This document shows positions 8,917-18,520 of a stretch of DNA of 64,000 nt, one piece after another (position 1 is the first letter of the stretch; each line of letters opens with the position of its first letter). The DNA is from Paraglaciecola sp. L3A3. GTDB taxonomy: Bacteria > Pseudomonadota > Gammaproteobacteria > Enterobacterales > Alteromonadaceae. Under the pieces are notes generated by a model that was not told where the DNA came from, ran no database searches, and saw only the letters and a list, made by a program, of their open reading frames with translations. The stretch covers positions 186,001-250,000 of the forward strand of contig NZ_CP047023.1 in the NCBI RefSeq assembly GCF_009796765.1. The letters are read 5' to 3'. Made by a program: the position numbers and the translations under genes.

Positions 8917-9981
8917 ATGCAAGAATTGCAGAACGATCGATATTTAAGGGCTTTGTTACGCCAACCCGTAGACGTCACACCTGTATGGATGATGCGCCAA
9001 GCTGGTCGATACTTACCTGAATATAAAGCGACACGCGCAGTGGCAGGAGATTTTATGTCCCTCTGCAAAAATGCAGAATTAGCTTGTGAAGTGACTTTAC
9101 AACCCTTACGTCGATTTGATCTAGATGCAGCAATTCTTTTTTCCGATATTTTAACTATTCCTGATGCAATGGGATTAGGCCTGTATTTTGAAACAGGGGA
9201 AGGCCCAAGATTTGAACGACCACTAACTTGTATGGGGGATATTAAAAAATTACCCGTTTTAGATCCAGAAGATGAATTGGGTTATGTGATGAACGCTGTG
9301 CGGACCATCCGTAAAAATTTGCAGGGCCAAGTCCCTTTAATTGGTTTTTCTGGCAGCCCATGGACTTTAGCTACTTATATGATCGAAGGAGGCTCAAGTA
9401 AGGCTTTTACTAAAATCAAAAAAATGGCTTTTAGTGAACCTCAAGCTTTACATCTATTGTTAGATAAACTTGCGGACTCTGTAATTTTGTATTTAAACGC
9501 CCAAATCGCCGCTGGAACCCAGTCTGTTATGGTATTTGATACATGGGGTGGTGTGTTATCAGGTCGTGATTACAATGAGTTTTCGTTACGTTATATGCAT
9601 AAAATTGTTGATGGTCTAACTCGTGAAAATGACGGCCGTAAAGTGCCAGTGACCCTATTTACTAAAAATGCCGGATTATGGCTTGAATCAATAGCTGCTA
9701 CTGGATGTGATGCGGTTGGTCTGGATTGGACTGTAGATATGGCTGATGCGAAAAAACGTATTGGCGATAAAGTGGCCTTGCAAGGTAATATGGACCCTTC
9801 TATGTTATATGCCCCAGCAGAGAGAATTGAACAAGAAGTACAATTAATACTCGATGGTTTTGGTAAAGGTGATGGCCATGTATTTAACCTAGGACATGGT
9901 ATTCATTTAGATGTCCCACCGGAAAATGCCAAGGTATTTATTGATGCGGTACATAAGTTGAGTAAACCTTTTCATCTTTAA
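8917..9981 (+). CDS. hemE: Uroporphyrinogen decarboxylase HemE
   Basis: HemE removes four carboxyl groups from uroporphyrinogen III to give coproporphyrinogen III in haem synthesis. The 354 residues match E. coli HemE (354). The substrate-binding signature [15 protein letters not shown] is at about 21-35, with [14 protein letters not shown] at about 75-90, [18 protein letters not shown] in the middle, and [14 protein letters not shown] near the end. AGAGGT eight bases before the ATG supports the start. It is a monocistronic unit closed by a strong terminator. Confidence 0.97.
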   Translation: MQELQNDRYLRALLRQPVDVTPVWMMRQAGRYLPEYKATRAVAGDFMSLCKNAELACEVTLQPLRRFDLDAAILFSDILTIPDAMGLGLYFETGEGPRFERPLTCMGDIKKLPVLDPEDELGYVMNAVRTIRKNLQGQVPLIGFSGSPWTLATYMIEGGSSKAFTKIKKMAFSEPQALHLLLDKLADSVILYLNAQIAAGTQSVMVFDTWGGVLSGRDYNEFSLRYMHKIVDGLTRENDGRKVPVTLFTKNAGLWLESIAATGCDAVGLDWTVDMADAKKRIGDKVALQGNMDPSMLYAPAERIEQEVQLILDGFGKGDGHVFNLGHGIHLDVPPENAKVFIDAVHKLSKPFHL

Positions 9982-10021
9982 TTCTTGTTATTTCAGCTAA
10001 AACCATAATTTTTGTTGTGAT

Positions 10022-10051
10022 AAAGGCTCGATTGATTTCAATCGAGCCTTT
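10022..10051 (+). terminator. Rho-independent terminator of hemE
   Basis: A perfect inverted repeat, AAAGGCTCGATTGA with TCAATCGAGCCTTT, lies 40 bases after the hemE stop. It makes a long stable stem that ends in a short T-rich stretch. Confidence 0.9.
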
Positions 10052-10166
10052 ATATAGCAGTTGTTATCTAACTTAATTGTTTCTGTGCGTGCGTTCTTAA
10101 TTCAATTGCTACCTTGCACTTCTGTTAAATCATTGCCTTCATACTCAGCGCATACATAACCAATAA

Positions 10167-10197
10167 AACCTGAGTCAGTGAAAACTTAACTCAGGTT
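10167..10197 (-). terminator. Likely terminator of the mpl-nuclease-phosphatase operon
   Basis: A 9-bp perfect stem (AACCTGAGT with ACTCAGGTT) and 13-base loop lie 23 bases past the stop of the minus-strand PhoD-like gene. On the minus strand the stem is followed by TTTTATT, as expected for termination in that direction. Confidence 0.75.
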
Positions 10198-10219
10198 AAT
10201 GTGTACCCTATGAATTTGA

Positions 10220-12127
10220 TTAATTACTTTTTTTGAAAATGACTTCTTTACCGTTAGTCGTCAACTGTTTTGCTGAAACGTGAATACAATCTTGGTCAAT
10301 TTCTAATAGACCTATACCTGCACTATTAAGCAAAGTGCGCACATTTTGTCCTTTCGGTTTTCTGTGTTGTATGCGCATATTTCTGCGTTGGGTAAACCAA
10401 TTTAGTGGTGAATATTTACTATATAAAACACGGTTGAGAGTGTCGAACCAGTTGAGTAATTTTTCGGGGAATTGGTTCTTAATACCGCTACTGGTAATTT
10501 GCGTAATATTAGGGCTATTTTGTCTAAAACGTAAACTAATGTCATAAACAAAAGAATAGTGAACATCACCAGATAAAATAACAAAATTGGGTGGCGTTTT
10601 ACGGTTACGAAAAATATTCAACATCACACTAGCCGTCCCCTTATGGGCCATCCAATTCTCAGCATCTACTGTTAGAGCTTTACCAAAAAAGGTAAAAATT
10701 CGTTGAATGGTTTCGATTAATTTAACGCCGAATATCGGTGCAGCAGATACCATTATTACCGACTTTTGGCCTATAAGTTCTTGCTGTAAGTCACACAAAG
10801 CTTCCCAATCCATTAAGCCTGATGGTTTAGTTAAACTAGACTCTGAACGCCATCGTTGGGTTCTGGTGTCGAGCACAACAAGCTTAGGGCTAGTCGCTAA
10901 ATGATAATGCCAATGCTCCCAGGCTAATAACTTATCGACTAATTCGTCGTGTTCAATTATTCCTCGCTTGGTAAAATGACTAGTGCATAAATCTTTTAAT
11001 GGCTGCAGAGTGTTTGGGCAATTCCCCCAACCTTGGCATAACCAATAGCCAATCAAAGCATTGCCCACAATACGTTTAGCAAATTCATTTTGGTAAACGG
11101 CTTCTTCCCAACCTCGGGTTAAATTCCAGTCGTCTGTGATGTCATGGTCATCGAATATCATGTAAACAGGAACGTGTGCTAATGCTCTGCGAACTTTTGC
11201 TAACCCTGTAGCAAACTTTTCTATAGCCATTTTTTCTTTGCCAAAAATAGACTTAAATTTTTTTGGTATGGGGTCGTCAGATAGGGTTATCCGTTGCCAC
11301 ATTTCTGGGGACCAAGTTAAAATATACATAGCCATTACTTCAGCAAAAGACATTAAGTGGTTATTGGCATTATCAGAAGTAAATATAGGCTTTTTTTTGG
11401 CGCTGAAAAAATTGTTATAGGTGTTTTCTGTTGTTGGGGTATCAGGTAGTAAAGCAGGGCGTTGGTAATAACAATCTGTATGCTGAAAAATCTCTTTACT
11501 GTTTTTAACTACAGATCCATTGATGTCTTCATGAAACAAACCGAGTTGTTCTATCGTTTGTTTGATCGCAACTAAGGTTGGTCCTGCTACATCGTCTGCA
11601 TAAATTTGGTCGCCTGCCATCATGAGTAGGTTGGGGGGATCGACCTCTCCGTTGAGAGATTTTTCTAGCTGTATATCAACCAAGCATAGTCCATCGTCAC
11701 TGTTGTGGTGGGGCTTACGACAGGATCCATGTAGAATACGTTTTATGTCATTAGATATAACAAAGCTGGGGTGAGATTGTTGTGGATAGAGTAAATCTGC
11801 ACATACTTGGCTAACTGAAAATATTTGTCGATCTGTATTAATTAAATTTATTTCATAACTGACCCTAGAGCCTGATGGAATGACACTTGAAGGGGTTATT
11901 GTGATTATGTTTACGAAGGCGTGTGAACCTACTTGCACTTGAGAAATTTGTTGATTGGTTAATTCTTCATCAAACCAAATAGACGGTTTGTCTTGCTCGA
12001 AAAGTTTAACTGCAAAATTGTAATCACATTTTGTCACTAACCAAAAACACACCTGCTCTGCGCTAGCATGCCTAACAATAGGGCCCGCTAGTACAGAGGG
12101 TAAGACTTGCAAATTTGTTATCGTCAA
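10220..12127 (-). CDS. PhoD-like metallophosphatase
   Basis: The 635-residue protein belongs to the PhoD-like alkaline phosphatase/phosphodiesterase superfamily. Metal-site motifs are in order: HGSCRKPH; MMAGDQIYADD (about 168); FDDHDITDDWN (about 325); and ILSGDVHYSF (about 520). An N-terminal beta-rich domain (about 1-120) precedes the catalytic core. There is no signal peptide or Tat motif, so unlike Bacillus PhoD it is probably cytoplasmic. Translation starts at TTG five bases after the stop of the S1/P1-type nuclease gene; no in-frame ATG is available near the N-terminus. The shared transcript with a secreted nuclease suggests phosphorus or nucleotide turnover, but the substrate is not known. 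Confidence 0.85.
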   Translation of the reverse strand: MTITNLQVLPSVLAGPIVRHASAEQVCFWLVTKCDYNFAVKLFEQDKPSIWFDEELTNQQISQVQVGSHAFVNIITITPSSVIPSGSRVSYEINLINTDRQIFSVSQVCADLLYPQQSHPSFVISNDIKRILHGSCRKPHHNSDDGLCLVDIQLEKSLNGEVDPPNLLMMAGDQIYADDVAGPTLVAIKQTIEQLGLFHEDINGSVVKNSKEIFQHTDCYYQRPALLPDTPTTENTYNNFFSAKKKPIFTSDNANNHLMSFAEVMAMYILTWSPEMWQRITLSDDPIPKKFKSIFGKEKMAIEKFATGLAKVRRALAHVPVYMIFDDHDITDDWNLTRGWEEAVYQNEFAKRIVGNALIGYWLCQGWGNCPNTLQPLKDLCTSHFTKRGIIEHDELVDKLLAWEHWHYHLATSPKLVVLDTRTQRWRSESSLTKPSGLMDWEALCDLQQELIGQKSVIMVSAAPIFGVKLIETIQRIFTFFGKALTVDAENWMAHKGTASVMLNIFRNRKTPPNFVILSGDVHYSFVYDISLRFRQNSPNITQITSSGIKNQFPEKLLNWFDTLNRVLYSKYSPLNWFTQRRNMRIQHRKPKGQNVRTLLNSAGIGLLEIDQDCIHVSAKQLTTNGKEVIFKKSN

Positions 12128-12132
12128 AAGGC

Positions 12133-12909
12133 TTACTTAAATAATTGGTTTAAATAAGCGGCGATTCTGACTCCGCCCATTTGTAATCGTTGTTTCACTG
12201 AGGGTAATTGTTGGTATTGATAAGCCCAAGATATTTTATCTTCTTTGGGATAAGCTTTTTTTCTAATTTCGGCACTTTCTGCAATCCATATCAATGGGTC
12301 AGTATTCATCCATTCTTTGGCTTGTTGCTTAGATATTTTTTTATTGAGTCTGTCAGTCCATTCTGTATAGGATAACTTTTGGTTATCAATTAACTCTGAA
12401 TCCCAAACTCGGTGTAGATTAGAGTCTTGCCAAAAAAACTGCAACTTCACATCATTACCGCCTCTATCTTTACCATTTCCAGCGTGAAAAGGTTGATGTA
12501 AATCTCCAATAATGTGGACAATAAATCTCAAGGCTAATTGTTTTTCGGCAAGGCTGGAATGTTCGCTCTTTAGTTGTTTGCTAAAGTTTGCCAAAGCTGT
12601 AACCGCATTGCCTTCAGGTGGTGGCGCCACGTCAGAATAAGTTTTATTGTCAAAAACATTCACATAGTGCCAAGGGCTAGCCGTTTTTTTCCAAAATTCA
12701 CTAGGATCAGAACGCATTTCATCAGGGTAAGTTGACGCTTCTGCTAAGTCTTCATTTGGTAATAATGCTGAAATAGCTGCCTGTGTTTTTGCTGTCAGAT
12801 ATTGTTCAGCAATAGCTCCTGTTACCCTGTGGCCTGTTTGCCCCCAACTCAACGCTTGGAAGCTGGTAACAGTTATAGAGATACCCAGTAATAATTTATT
12901 TAATTTCAT
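12133..12909 (-). CDS. Secreted S1/P1-family nuclease
   Basis: This is a zinc-dependent single-strand nuclease/3'-nucleotidase of the S1/P1 family. The 258-residue precursor has a signal peptide ending SFQALS before W22. The mature N-terminal tryptophan and H27 (WGQTGH) are family zinc ligands. Other ligand motifs are YPDE (about 62-65), WHYVN, HIIGDLHQPFHAGNGKDRGG and NLHRVWDSELI. The set of nine ligands appears complete, so the enzyme should be active. It should act in the periplasm or outside the cell, giving nucleotides from nucleic acids. It is cotranscribed with mpl upstream (30-bp gap) and the PhoD-like gene downstream. Confidence 0.93.
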   Translation of the reverse strand: MKLNKLLLGISITVTSFQALSWGQTGHRVTGAIAEQYLTAKTQAAISALLPNEDLAEASTYPDEMRSDPSEFWKKTASPWHYVNVFDNKTYSDVAPPPEGNAVTALANFSKQLKSEHSSLAEKQLALRFIVHIIGDLHQPFHAGNGKDRGGNDVKLQFFWQDSNLHRVWDSELIDNQKLSYTEWTDRLNKKISKQQAKEWMNTDPLIWIAESAEIRKKAYPKEDKISWAYQYQQLPSVKQRLQMGGVRIAAYLNQLFK

Positions 12910-12939
12910 CTGTTATTTTCGCTTCTAAGGTTACTTTTG

Positions 12940-14295
12940 TTATGCAAATTTTGCTCTTAAGGCATCAATAAGGCGCTGATGAATACCAGCAAAACTGCCA
13001 TTACTCATGACTAAAATATGGTCGCCTGGCTGGGCATAGGAAACAATTGATTTCACAAGTATATCCATGTCTTTATATAACATAGCGGTGATCTTACTTT
13101 GGGCTAATAAATCCTCCATAGACCAAGTTAGGCTGGTGGGTTCAAATATAAATACATGATCTGCTTGATCCCAAGATGCAGCAAGTGTGTCTTTGTGTAT
13201 ACCCATTTTCATGGTATTAGATCTTGGTTCTAGGACTGCTAATATTCGAGCTTCACCTACTTTTGCTCTTAAGCCATTAATGGTTGTGGCTATAGCAGTT
13301 GGATGATGAGCAAAGTCATCATATAAAGTAATATCGTTAATTTGTGCTTTGACTTCCATTCTGCGTTTTACATTAACAAATTTGCCAAGTGCTTCTATAG
13401 CCAAATCGCTTTTCACACCACTGTGTTTAGCTGCGGCAATAGCCATTAATGCATTGTTGATATTGTGTTCCCCAAGTAAGTGCCAATTTACTGTGCCGCA
13501 GTTTTGCCCTTTAAATAATACATCGAACTGAGAACCATCAGCTGTTGCATTATCTGCTTGCCAATCACCTCCTATTGATTGAACTGGAGTCCAGCAACCC
13601 ATATCTAAAACACGGGTTAAATTGTGATCATTTTTGGGATGTAATACCAAACCATTATTGGGCACCATACGTAATAAATGATGGAATTGTTTTTGAATGG
13701 CGGCTAAGTCCTCAAAAATATCAGCGTGGTCGAACTCTAAATTGTTTAATATTAATGTGTTAGGACGGTAGTGAACGAACTTGGAGCGTTTATCAAAAAA
13801 AGCACTATCGTATTCGTCAGCTTCTATCACAAAAAAAGGACTGTCACCTAAACGGGCAGAGACATCAAAATTTTGCGGTATTCCCCCGATTAAAAAACCA
13901 GGGTTTAAGTCTGCATATTCTAATATCCAAGCCAACATACTGGCTGTGCTTGTTTTACCATGAGTGCCGGCTACGGCAATTACCCAGCGATCTTTAAGTA
14001 CATTTTCTAGTAACCACTGTGGGCCACTTATATAGGCTAATTTTTTGTCAAGCACGTATTCAACAGCTTGATTACCACGAGAAAGTGCGTTGCCGATAAT
14101 TACAATATCAGGTTGCGGAGAAAATTGAACAGGATCGTAACCTTCAAATAATTCAATACCTAAAGACTCTAATTGGGTGCTCATGGGGGGATAAACGTTG
14201 CTGTCGGAACCTGTTACTTTGTGCCCCATAGCTTTAGCTATAGCGGCAATACCGCCCATGAAAGTGCCACAAATGCCTAATATATGAAGATGCAT
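12940..14295 (-). CDS. mpl: UDP-N-acetylmuramate:tripeptide ligase Mpl (peptidoglycan recycling)
   Basis: Mpl joins recycled L-Ala-gamma-D-Glu-meso-DAP to UDP-MurNAc in the cytoplasm. The 451-residue protein fits the family. It begins with the Rossmann start MHLHILGICGTFMGG, carries the Mur-ligase ATP loop GTHGKTSTASM (about 111-121), and has the central-domain motif NLEFDHADIF and the C-terminal-domain DDFAHHPTA (Mpl-type rather than MurC). It is the first gene of the operon with the nuclease and phosphatase and is divergent from fbp across a 269-bp gap. That gap shows only AT-rich sequence and a short ACAATA/TATTGT hairpin. Confidence 0.95.
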   Translation of the reverse strand: MHLHILGICGTFMGGIAAIAKAMGHKVTGSDSNVYPPMSTQLESLGIELFEGYDPVQFSPQPDIVIIGNALSRGNQAVEYVLDKKLAYISGPQWLLENVLKDRWVIAVAGTHGKTSTASMLAWILEYADLNPGFLIGGIPQNFDVSARLGDSPFFVIEADEYDSAFFDKRSKFVHYRPNTLILNNLEFDHADIFEDLAAIQKQFHHLLRMVPNNGLVLHPKNDHNLTRVLDMGCWTPVQSIGGDWQADNATADGSQFDVLFKGQNCGTVNWHLLGEHNINNALMAIAAAKHSGVKSDLAIEALGKFVNVKRRMEVKAQINDITLYDDFAHHPTAIATTINGLRAKVGEARILAVLEPRSNTMKMGIHKDTLAASWDQADHVFIFEPTSLTWSMEDLLAQSKITAMLYKDMDILVKSIVSYAQPGDHILVMSNGSFAGIHQRLIDALRAKFA

Positions 14296-14564
14296 AAACT
14301 GCCAAGATAAAATAATAATGAGCTTAGATTATCAGAACAATATTATTGAACCCAATCAAGATTGTAAAAATATGCGAATTTATCTCAAACTTGGCTAATT
14401 AGAGTGAGTTCAGCAATTTTTAATTAATAGTTATAATGAATTCCGTTAGATTACTGGGATTGTTATTCTTAGTAGGTACAATATATCTTGTATTGTGGTG
14501 ATAGTAATAAAAATAAATATGCCACTTATCTTTGTCCCTACAAACCATAAGGTAGTAAATACTA

Positions 14565-15533
14565 ATGAAAAGATTAAATTCACAACTTCAAGAAGATGGC
14601 GCACCAATGGAGTTAATTTTATTATTAAGAACTCTATTAGCTGGCTGTAAAGAAATTTCATTTCGGGTTAGTCAAGGGGCATTAGCTGGGGTATTAGGTT
14701 CCACCTTAAGTGAAAATGTACAAGGTGAAACTCAGAAAAAGTTAGATGTTATTTCTAACCAAATATTAAAAGATATCTTAAGAGAGTCTGGGTACGTAAA
14801 AGCTATCTCATCAGAAGAAGAAGATGATGTAGTGGGATGTAATCCCAATGGTAACTACCTTGTGAGTTTTGATCCTCTTGATGGTTCGTCTAACACTGAT
14901 ATTAACAGCTTGATAGGTACGATATTTTCAATTACTCACGCTCCTCAGTGGATGGAACCCGATGACCCATCGGCATTTTTACAGCCAGGTACTCAAATTG
15001 TAGCGGCAGGGTATGTTCTGTATGGCCCGTCTACTATGATGGCATTGACGACAGGTAAAGGTACTCATTTATACACTTTAGATAAAACCCATGGCGGATT
15101 TTTGTTAACTACTGCTAATGTTAAAATATCTGAAGAAACGTCTGAGTTTTCAATTAACGCTTCCAATCAACGTCATTGGGAATCACCAATACAAAACTAC
15201 GTTAACGATTTACTTGCAGGTACTGAAGGCCCAAGAGAAAGAGACTTTAACATGCGTTGGGTGGCGGCTATGGTTGGTGATATCCATAGAGTTTTATCTC
15301 GTGGTGGTATTTTTATGTATCCGTATGACGCGAGGGATCCAAATAAAGCAGGGAAATTACGCCTATTATACGAAGCAAACCCAATGGCTTTTTTAGTTGA
15401 ACAGGCTGGTGGTTTAGCTGATACGGGGGCCGGACGTATAATGGAAGTCATGCCAACTGAAATTCATCAAAGAGTACCTGTTCTTTTAGGTTCTAAAAAT
15501 GAAGTGGAACATTGTTTAACTTATAACAAATAG
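14565..15533 (+). CDS. fbp: Fructose-1,6-bisphosphatase class I
   Basis: Fbp hydrolyses fructose-1,6-bisphosphate to fructose-6-phosphate in gluconeogenesis. Its 322 residues, the N-terminal [18 protein letters not shown], the metal/catalytic motif [13 protein letters not shown] (about 102-114) and the C-terminal [13 protein letters not shown] are typical. The start is set by the conserved N-terminus [12 protein letters not shown] and AAGG upstream. It is a single-gene unit. Confidence 0.96.
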   Translation: MKRLNSQLQEDGAPMELILLLRTLLAGCKEISFRVSQGALAGVLGSTLSENVQGETQKKLDVISNQILKDILRESGYVKAISSEEEDDVVGCNPNGNYLVSFDPLDGSSNTDINSLIGTIFSITHAPQWMEPDDPSAFLQPGTQIVAAGYVLYGPSTMMALTTGKGTHLYTLDKTHGGFLLTTANVKISEETSEFSINASNQRHWESPIQNYVNDLLAGTEGPRERDFNMRWVAAMVGDIHRVLSRGGIFMYPYDARDPNKAGKLRLLYEANPMAFLVEQAGGLADTGAGRIMEVMPTEIHQRVPVLLGSKNEVEHCLTYNK

Positions 15534-15554
15534 GTTTGACAATATTTTGCTAGA

Positions 15555-15578
15555 TGGGGCTGATACTTATTAGCCCCA
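15555..15578 (+). terminator. Possible terminator of fbp
   Basis: A 7-bp stem (TGGGGCT/AGCCCCA) with a 10-base loop lies 22 bases past the fbp stop. A T-run follows only after about ten bases, so the call is weak. Confidence 0.4.
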
Positions 15579-15736
15579 AGCCTAATGTTTTTATAACAGT
15601 ATTTAACTGCACTTAAACACTCAGGCACAGCTTAAAAACAAATGAATTGTATATTTATTCTAGCCATTTTGAGGTATATGCATTTCTTGCTCGAAGATAT
15701 TTTTATTTTTCATTCTGAAATTCCACACTAATTGAA

Positions 15737-15753
15737 AATTGGTCTGACACGTA
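15737..15753. promoter_or_regulatory. Candidate GntR-type operator, left copy
   Basis: AATTGGTCTGACACGTA carries a perfect left half of the FCD-GntR consensus AATTGGTCnGACCAATT (as for PdhR/UxuR-like regulators) and the GAC of the right half; 11 of 16 defined positions match. It lies about 360 bp before uxaC. Confidence 0.3.
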
Positions 15754-15983
15754 ACTGTTGCGCTGGAACCAGTAAATAAAACTCGTCAATTAAACAACTC
15801 GTTAGGTAGTTAATAAATACTAACATGTCAGGTGAAACGCTTGTATATTCTGTCAGTTAATAGCGTTTAGTTGTTGTTTTTGGGGTGTTTTAGATTCTTT
15901 AATTATGGATTAAATGCATATTTCAGAACTAGTTGGTGCCATTAAATTTGTTGAACTAATTTGCTAAATTTGATTGAATGGTG

Positions 15984-16000
15984 ATTCGGCCTGACCAATT
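15984..16000. promoter_or_regulatory. Candidate GntR-type operator, right copy
   Basis: ATTCGGCCTGACCAATT matches 13 of 16 defined positions of AATTGGTCnGACCAATT, with a perfect right half. It lies 112 bp before the uxaC start, a sensible place for control by an ExuR/UxuR-like repressor. No regulator gene is in the window. Confidence 0.4.
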
Positions 16001-16111
16001 TGCAAGTTGTTAGCTAAAAGGTTCCGCTGTTACATGTTTTGCTTGTTGTTGATTTGATGAACCAGTTCAGCAACTCTTATTATTAAACGACTTTTATAGT
16101 TAGGTGTTATC

Positions 16112-17545
16112 GTGATCCAGAAACTTCATTTACATCCAGACCGGTTATTTAGTTCAGACCCTGTACAACGTGACATAGCTAGAAGACTCTATAATAAGAT
16201 TAAAGATTTACCTATTGTCAGCCCTCATGGGCACACTGACCCTAGCTGGTTTGCCGATAATGAATGTTTTTCGAATGCAACTGAGTTGTTAGTGCAACCT
16301 GACCATTATTTATTACGAATGTTGTTTAGTCATGGTATTCCTTTAGAGTCTTTAGGTTTTACAAGTAAAACTACTGTGCCAGAAAACGAACAAGTCAAAG
16401 TAGAAAGCGATCCTAAAGTAATCTGGCGTACCTTTGCTGAGCATTACTTTTTGTTTCAAGGTACTCCAACCAGTATTTGGTTAGATTATGTGTTTACTAA
16501 TGTGTTCAACATGGAATACGCCCTTTGTGTAGAAAATGCTGACGATTATTATCAGCAAATTACCTCAGCTTTGCAGCAGGATTCTTTTAAACCTAGGGCC
16601 TTATTTGAGCGCTTTAATATTGAAGTTATAGCTACAACTGAAGGGGCATTAGATGATCTTCGATATCATAAAAAGATTAAAGAAAGTGGTTGGGATGGCC
16701 GAGTCATAACTGCTTTTCGACCAGATAATGTGACGGATCCTGAATTTGAAGGTTTCGAAGATAACTTAACTAAATTGGCTGAAATTACTGGTATCAATAT
16801 TGATAGTTTTGCAGGTTATTTAGCTAGCTTACAAAATAGACGTAACTATTTTAAAGAGATGGGGGCTACTTCCACCGACCATGGGCATCCAACCGCCAGA
16901 ACGTTAGATTTAGCTGACGATGAAAAAGAAGCCTTATATCAAAAAATTCGTTCTACAGATTTTACCCCTGAAGAAGCCGATCGTTTCCGGGCCCAAATGT
17001 TAACTGAGCTGGCATCCATGAGTATTGAAGACGGCCTAGTCATGCAAATTCATCCAGGAGTCTACCGGAATCATAACCAGCCGCTTTTTGAAAAATTTGC
17101 CCGTGATAAAGGTGCTGATATTCCGGTTCAAGTTGAATTTGTCGAGAATTTACGTCCTTTATTGAACAAGTATGGCTGTCACCCAAAAATGAATATTATT
17201 GTGTTCACTTTAGATGAAACTACCTATTCAAGAGAGTTGGCGCCCTTGGCTGGTCACTATCCTGCTTTAAAACTTGGGCCTGCTTGGTGGTTCCATGATA
17301 GTCCAGAAGGAATGCGACGTTATCGTCAGCAAGTGACTGAAACAGCAGGGTTTTACAATACGGTAGGGTTTAATGATGACACGCGGGCATTTTTGTCTAT
17401 TCCTGCTAGACATGATGTCGCTCGTCGTATGGATTGTGCTTTTTTAGCCGAGCTGGTATCTGATCACAGATTAACAGAACAACAAGCCGAACAAATTTCT
17501 TATGACCTTTCTTATAATTTGGTGAAGCAAGCCTATTATTTATAA
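16112..17545 (+). CDS. uxaC: Glucuronate isomerase UxaC
   Basis: UxaC isomerises D-glucuronate to D-fructuronate (and galacturonate to tagaturonate) in hexuronate catabolism. The 477 residues match the family (E. coli 470). Metal-site HGHTDP lies at about 39-44, followed by HYLLRMLFSHGIPLESLG, the HEAD-like ATSTDHGHPT region and the C-terminal GPAWWFHDSPEGMRRYR and GFNDDTRAFLSIPARHD. The start is GTG; the N-terminus IQKLHLHPDRLF is conserved, which supports it. It stands alone, with no uxuAB, kdg or transporter genes nearby, so the rest of the pathway must be elsewhere. Confidence 0.95.
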   Translation: MIQKLHLHPDRLFSSDPVQRDIARRLYNKIKDLPIVSPHGHTDPSWFADNECFSNATELLVQPDHYLLRMLFSHGIPLESLGFTSKTTVPENEQVKVESDPKVIWRTFAEHYFLFQGTPTSIWLDYVFTNVFNMEYALCVENADDYYQQITSALQQDSFKPRALFERFNIEVIATTEGALDDLRYHKKIKESGWDGRVITAFRPDNVTDPEFEGFEDNLTKLAEITGINIDSFAGYLASLQNRRNYFKEMGATSTDHGHPTARTLDLADDEKEALYQKIRSTDFTPEEADRFRAQMLTELASMSIEDGLVMQIHPGVYRNHNQPLFEKFARDKGADIPVQVEFVENLRPLLNKYGCHPKMNIIVFTLDETTYSRELAPLAGHYPALKLGPAWWFHDSPEGMRRYRQQVTETAGFYNTVGFNDDTRAFLSIPARHDVARRMDCAFLAELVSDHRLTEQQAEQISYDLSYNLVKQAYYL

Positions 17546-17648
17546 TACACCCAGACATATAGTGACTTTACCCCTTGGCTTCAGCGTCTTTAGTCCAATT
17601 TGATTTTACCTTGTTACATAGAGTGATATTTTTACTTAAAATTTGGTA

Positions 17649-18338
17649 TTAGAGACTAAATAGTTGGCCTATGCCTGCCGTTGAAGCCATGGCTAATGAT
17701 CCCCAAAAAGTCACTCTTATAGCACCGGTAAAAATTGATGCTCCACCTGTTTTGGCTGCAATTGCACCTAGCAGAGATAAAAAGACTAAGGAGCCTATTG
17801 CCACTAAAGGAATTAATAAATTAAGTGGCATTAGCCAAGCTATTATTAATGGAAAAGCAGCGCCTATTGTGAAGGTTATTGCAGAATATAGTGCAGCTTG
17901 CACAGGTTGAGCTGTTCCAGTATCACAAATGCCTATGTCATCTCTAGCATGAGCGCCAAGTGCGTCGTATTCCATTAACTGTTGCGCGACTTGTTTGGCA
18001 ATAGCGGGTTCCACCCCTCTGTCCTGGTAAATTTTGCTAAGTTCATCTTGCTCAAATTCAAAATTTTGCTCTATAGATTTTTGTTCAATCGCAAGGTCAG
18101 CTTTTTCAGTATCGGCCTGTGAGCTGACCGACACATATTCCCCCGCAGCCATAGACATTGCTCCAGCGACTAGTCCTGCTAATCCGGCTATAAGTATCCC
18201 TTGTTGGCTTGTGTTAGCTGCGGCCACCCCAACAATAAGACTCGCGGTTGAAACAATACCGTCATTTGCACCCATTACAGCGGCACGAAGCCAACCGGTT
18301 CGGTGTGATAAGTGGGTATGATGCTTATATTGATTCAT
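17649..18338 (-). CDS. VIT1/CCC1-family iron/manganese transporter
   Basis: The 229-residue membrane protein belongs to the VIT1/CCC1 family, whose plant and yeast members move Fe2+ or Mn2+ into vacuoles; bacterial members are thought to be metal exporters. The family signature GWLRAAVMGANDGIVSTASLIVG is at about 15-37 (first membrane segment), then GLVAGAMSMAAGEYVSVSSQ. A cytosolic Glu-rich metal-binding loop follows (about 78-130, FEFEQDELSKIYQDRG), with three further membrane segments. It is convergent with uxaC across 103 bp without a clear terminator. Confidence 0.9.
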   Translation of the reverse strand: MNQYKHHTHLSHRTGWLRAAVMGANDGIVSTASLIVGVAAANTSQQGILIAGLAGLVAGAMSMAAGEYVSVSSQADTEKADLAIEQKSIEQNFEFEQDELSKIYQDRGVEPAIAKQVAQQLMEYDALGAHARDDIGICDTGTAQPVQAALYSAITFTIGAAFPLIIAWLMPLNLLIPLVAIGSLVFLSLLGAIAAKTGGASIFTGAIRVTFWGSLAMASTAGIGQLFSL

Positions 18339-18520
18339 AAAACTGTTTACTATTGCAAAAGATAAAAAATCAAGGCTTAATTCTCTGGTCTTAGTGACAA
18401 ATTTTTATCTAACTGTTTATTTAAAATGTATGTTAGGAATAATGACACCACTTTGTGAATTTGTCGTATATTTAATATGAAATTTACTCTGCTGTATAAT
18501 TTTAATAGGGAAAATTAAAT

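Larger units (their letters stand above)
15534..16111. other. 578-bp non-coding stretch between fbp and uxaC
   Basis: No open frame longer than about 20 codons with a plausible start was noticed, and no tRNA- or riboswitch-like fold. It holds the weak fbp hairpin at its left end and two candidate GntR-type half-palindromes (15737-15753 and 15984-16000). The rest is AT-rich and probably contains the uxaC promoter, which I cannot place. Confidence 0.6.

Noticed and set aside
15534..16111. Small protein genes in the fbp-uxaC gap
   Set aside because: The only ATG frames read were about 17-20 codons long, without ribosome-binding sites.
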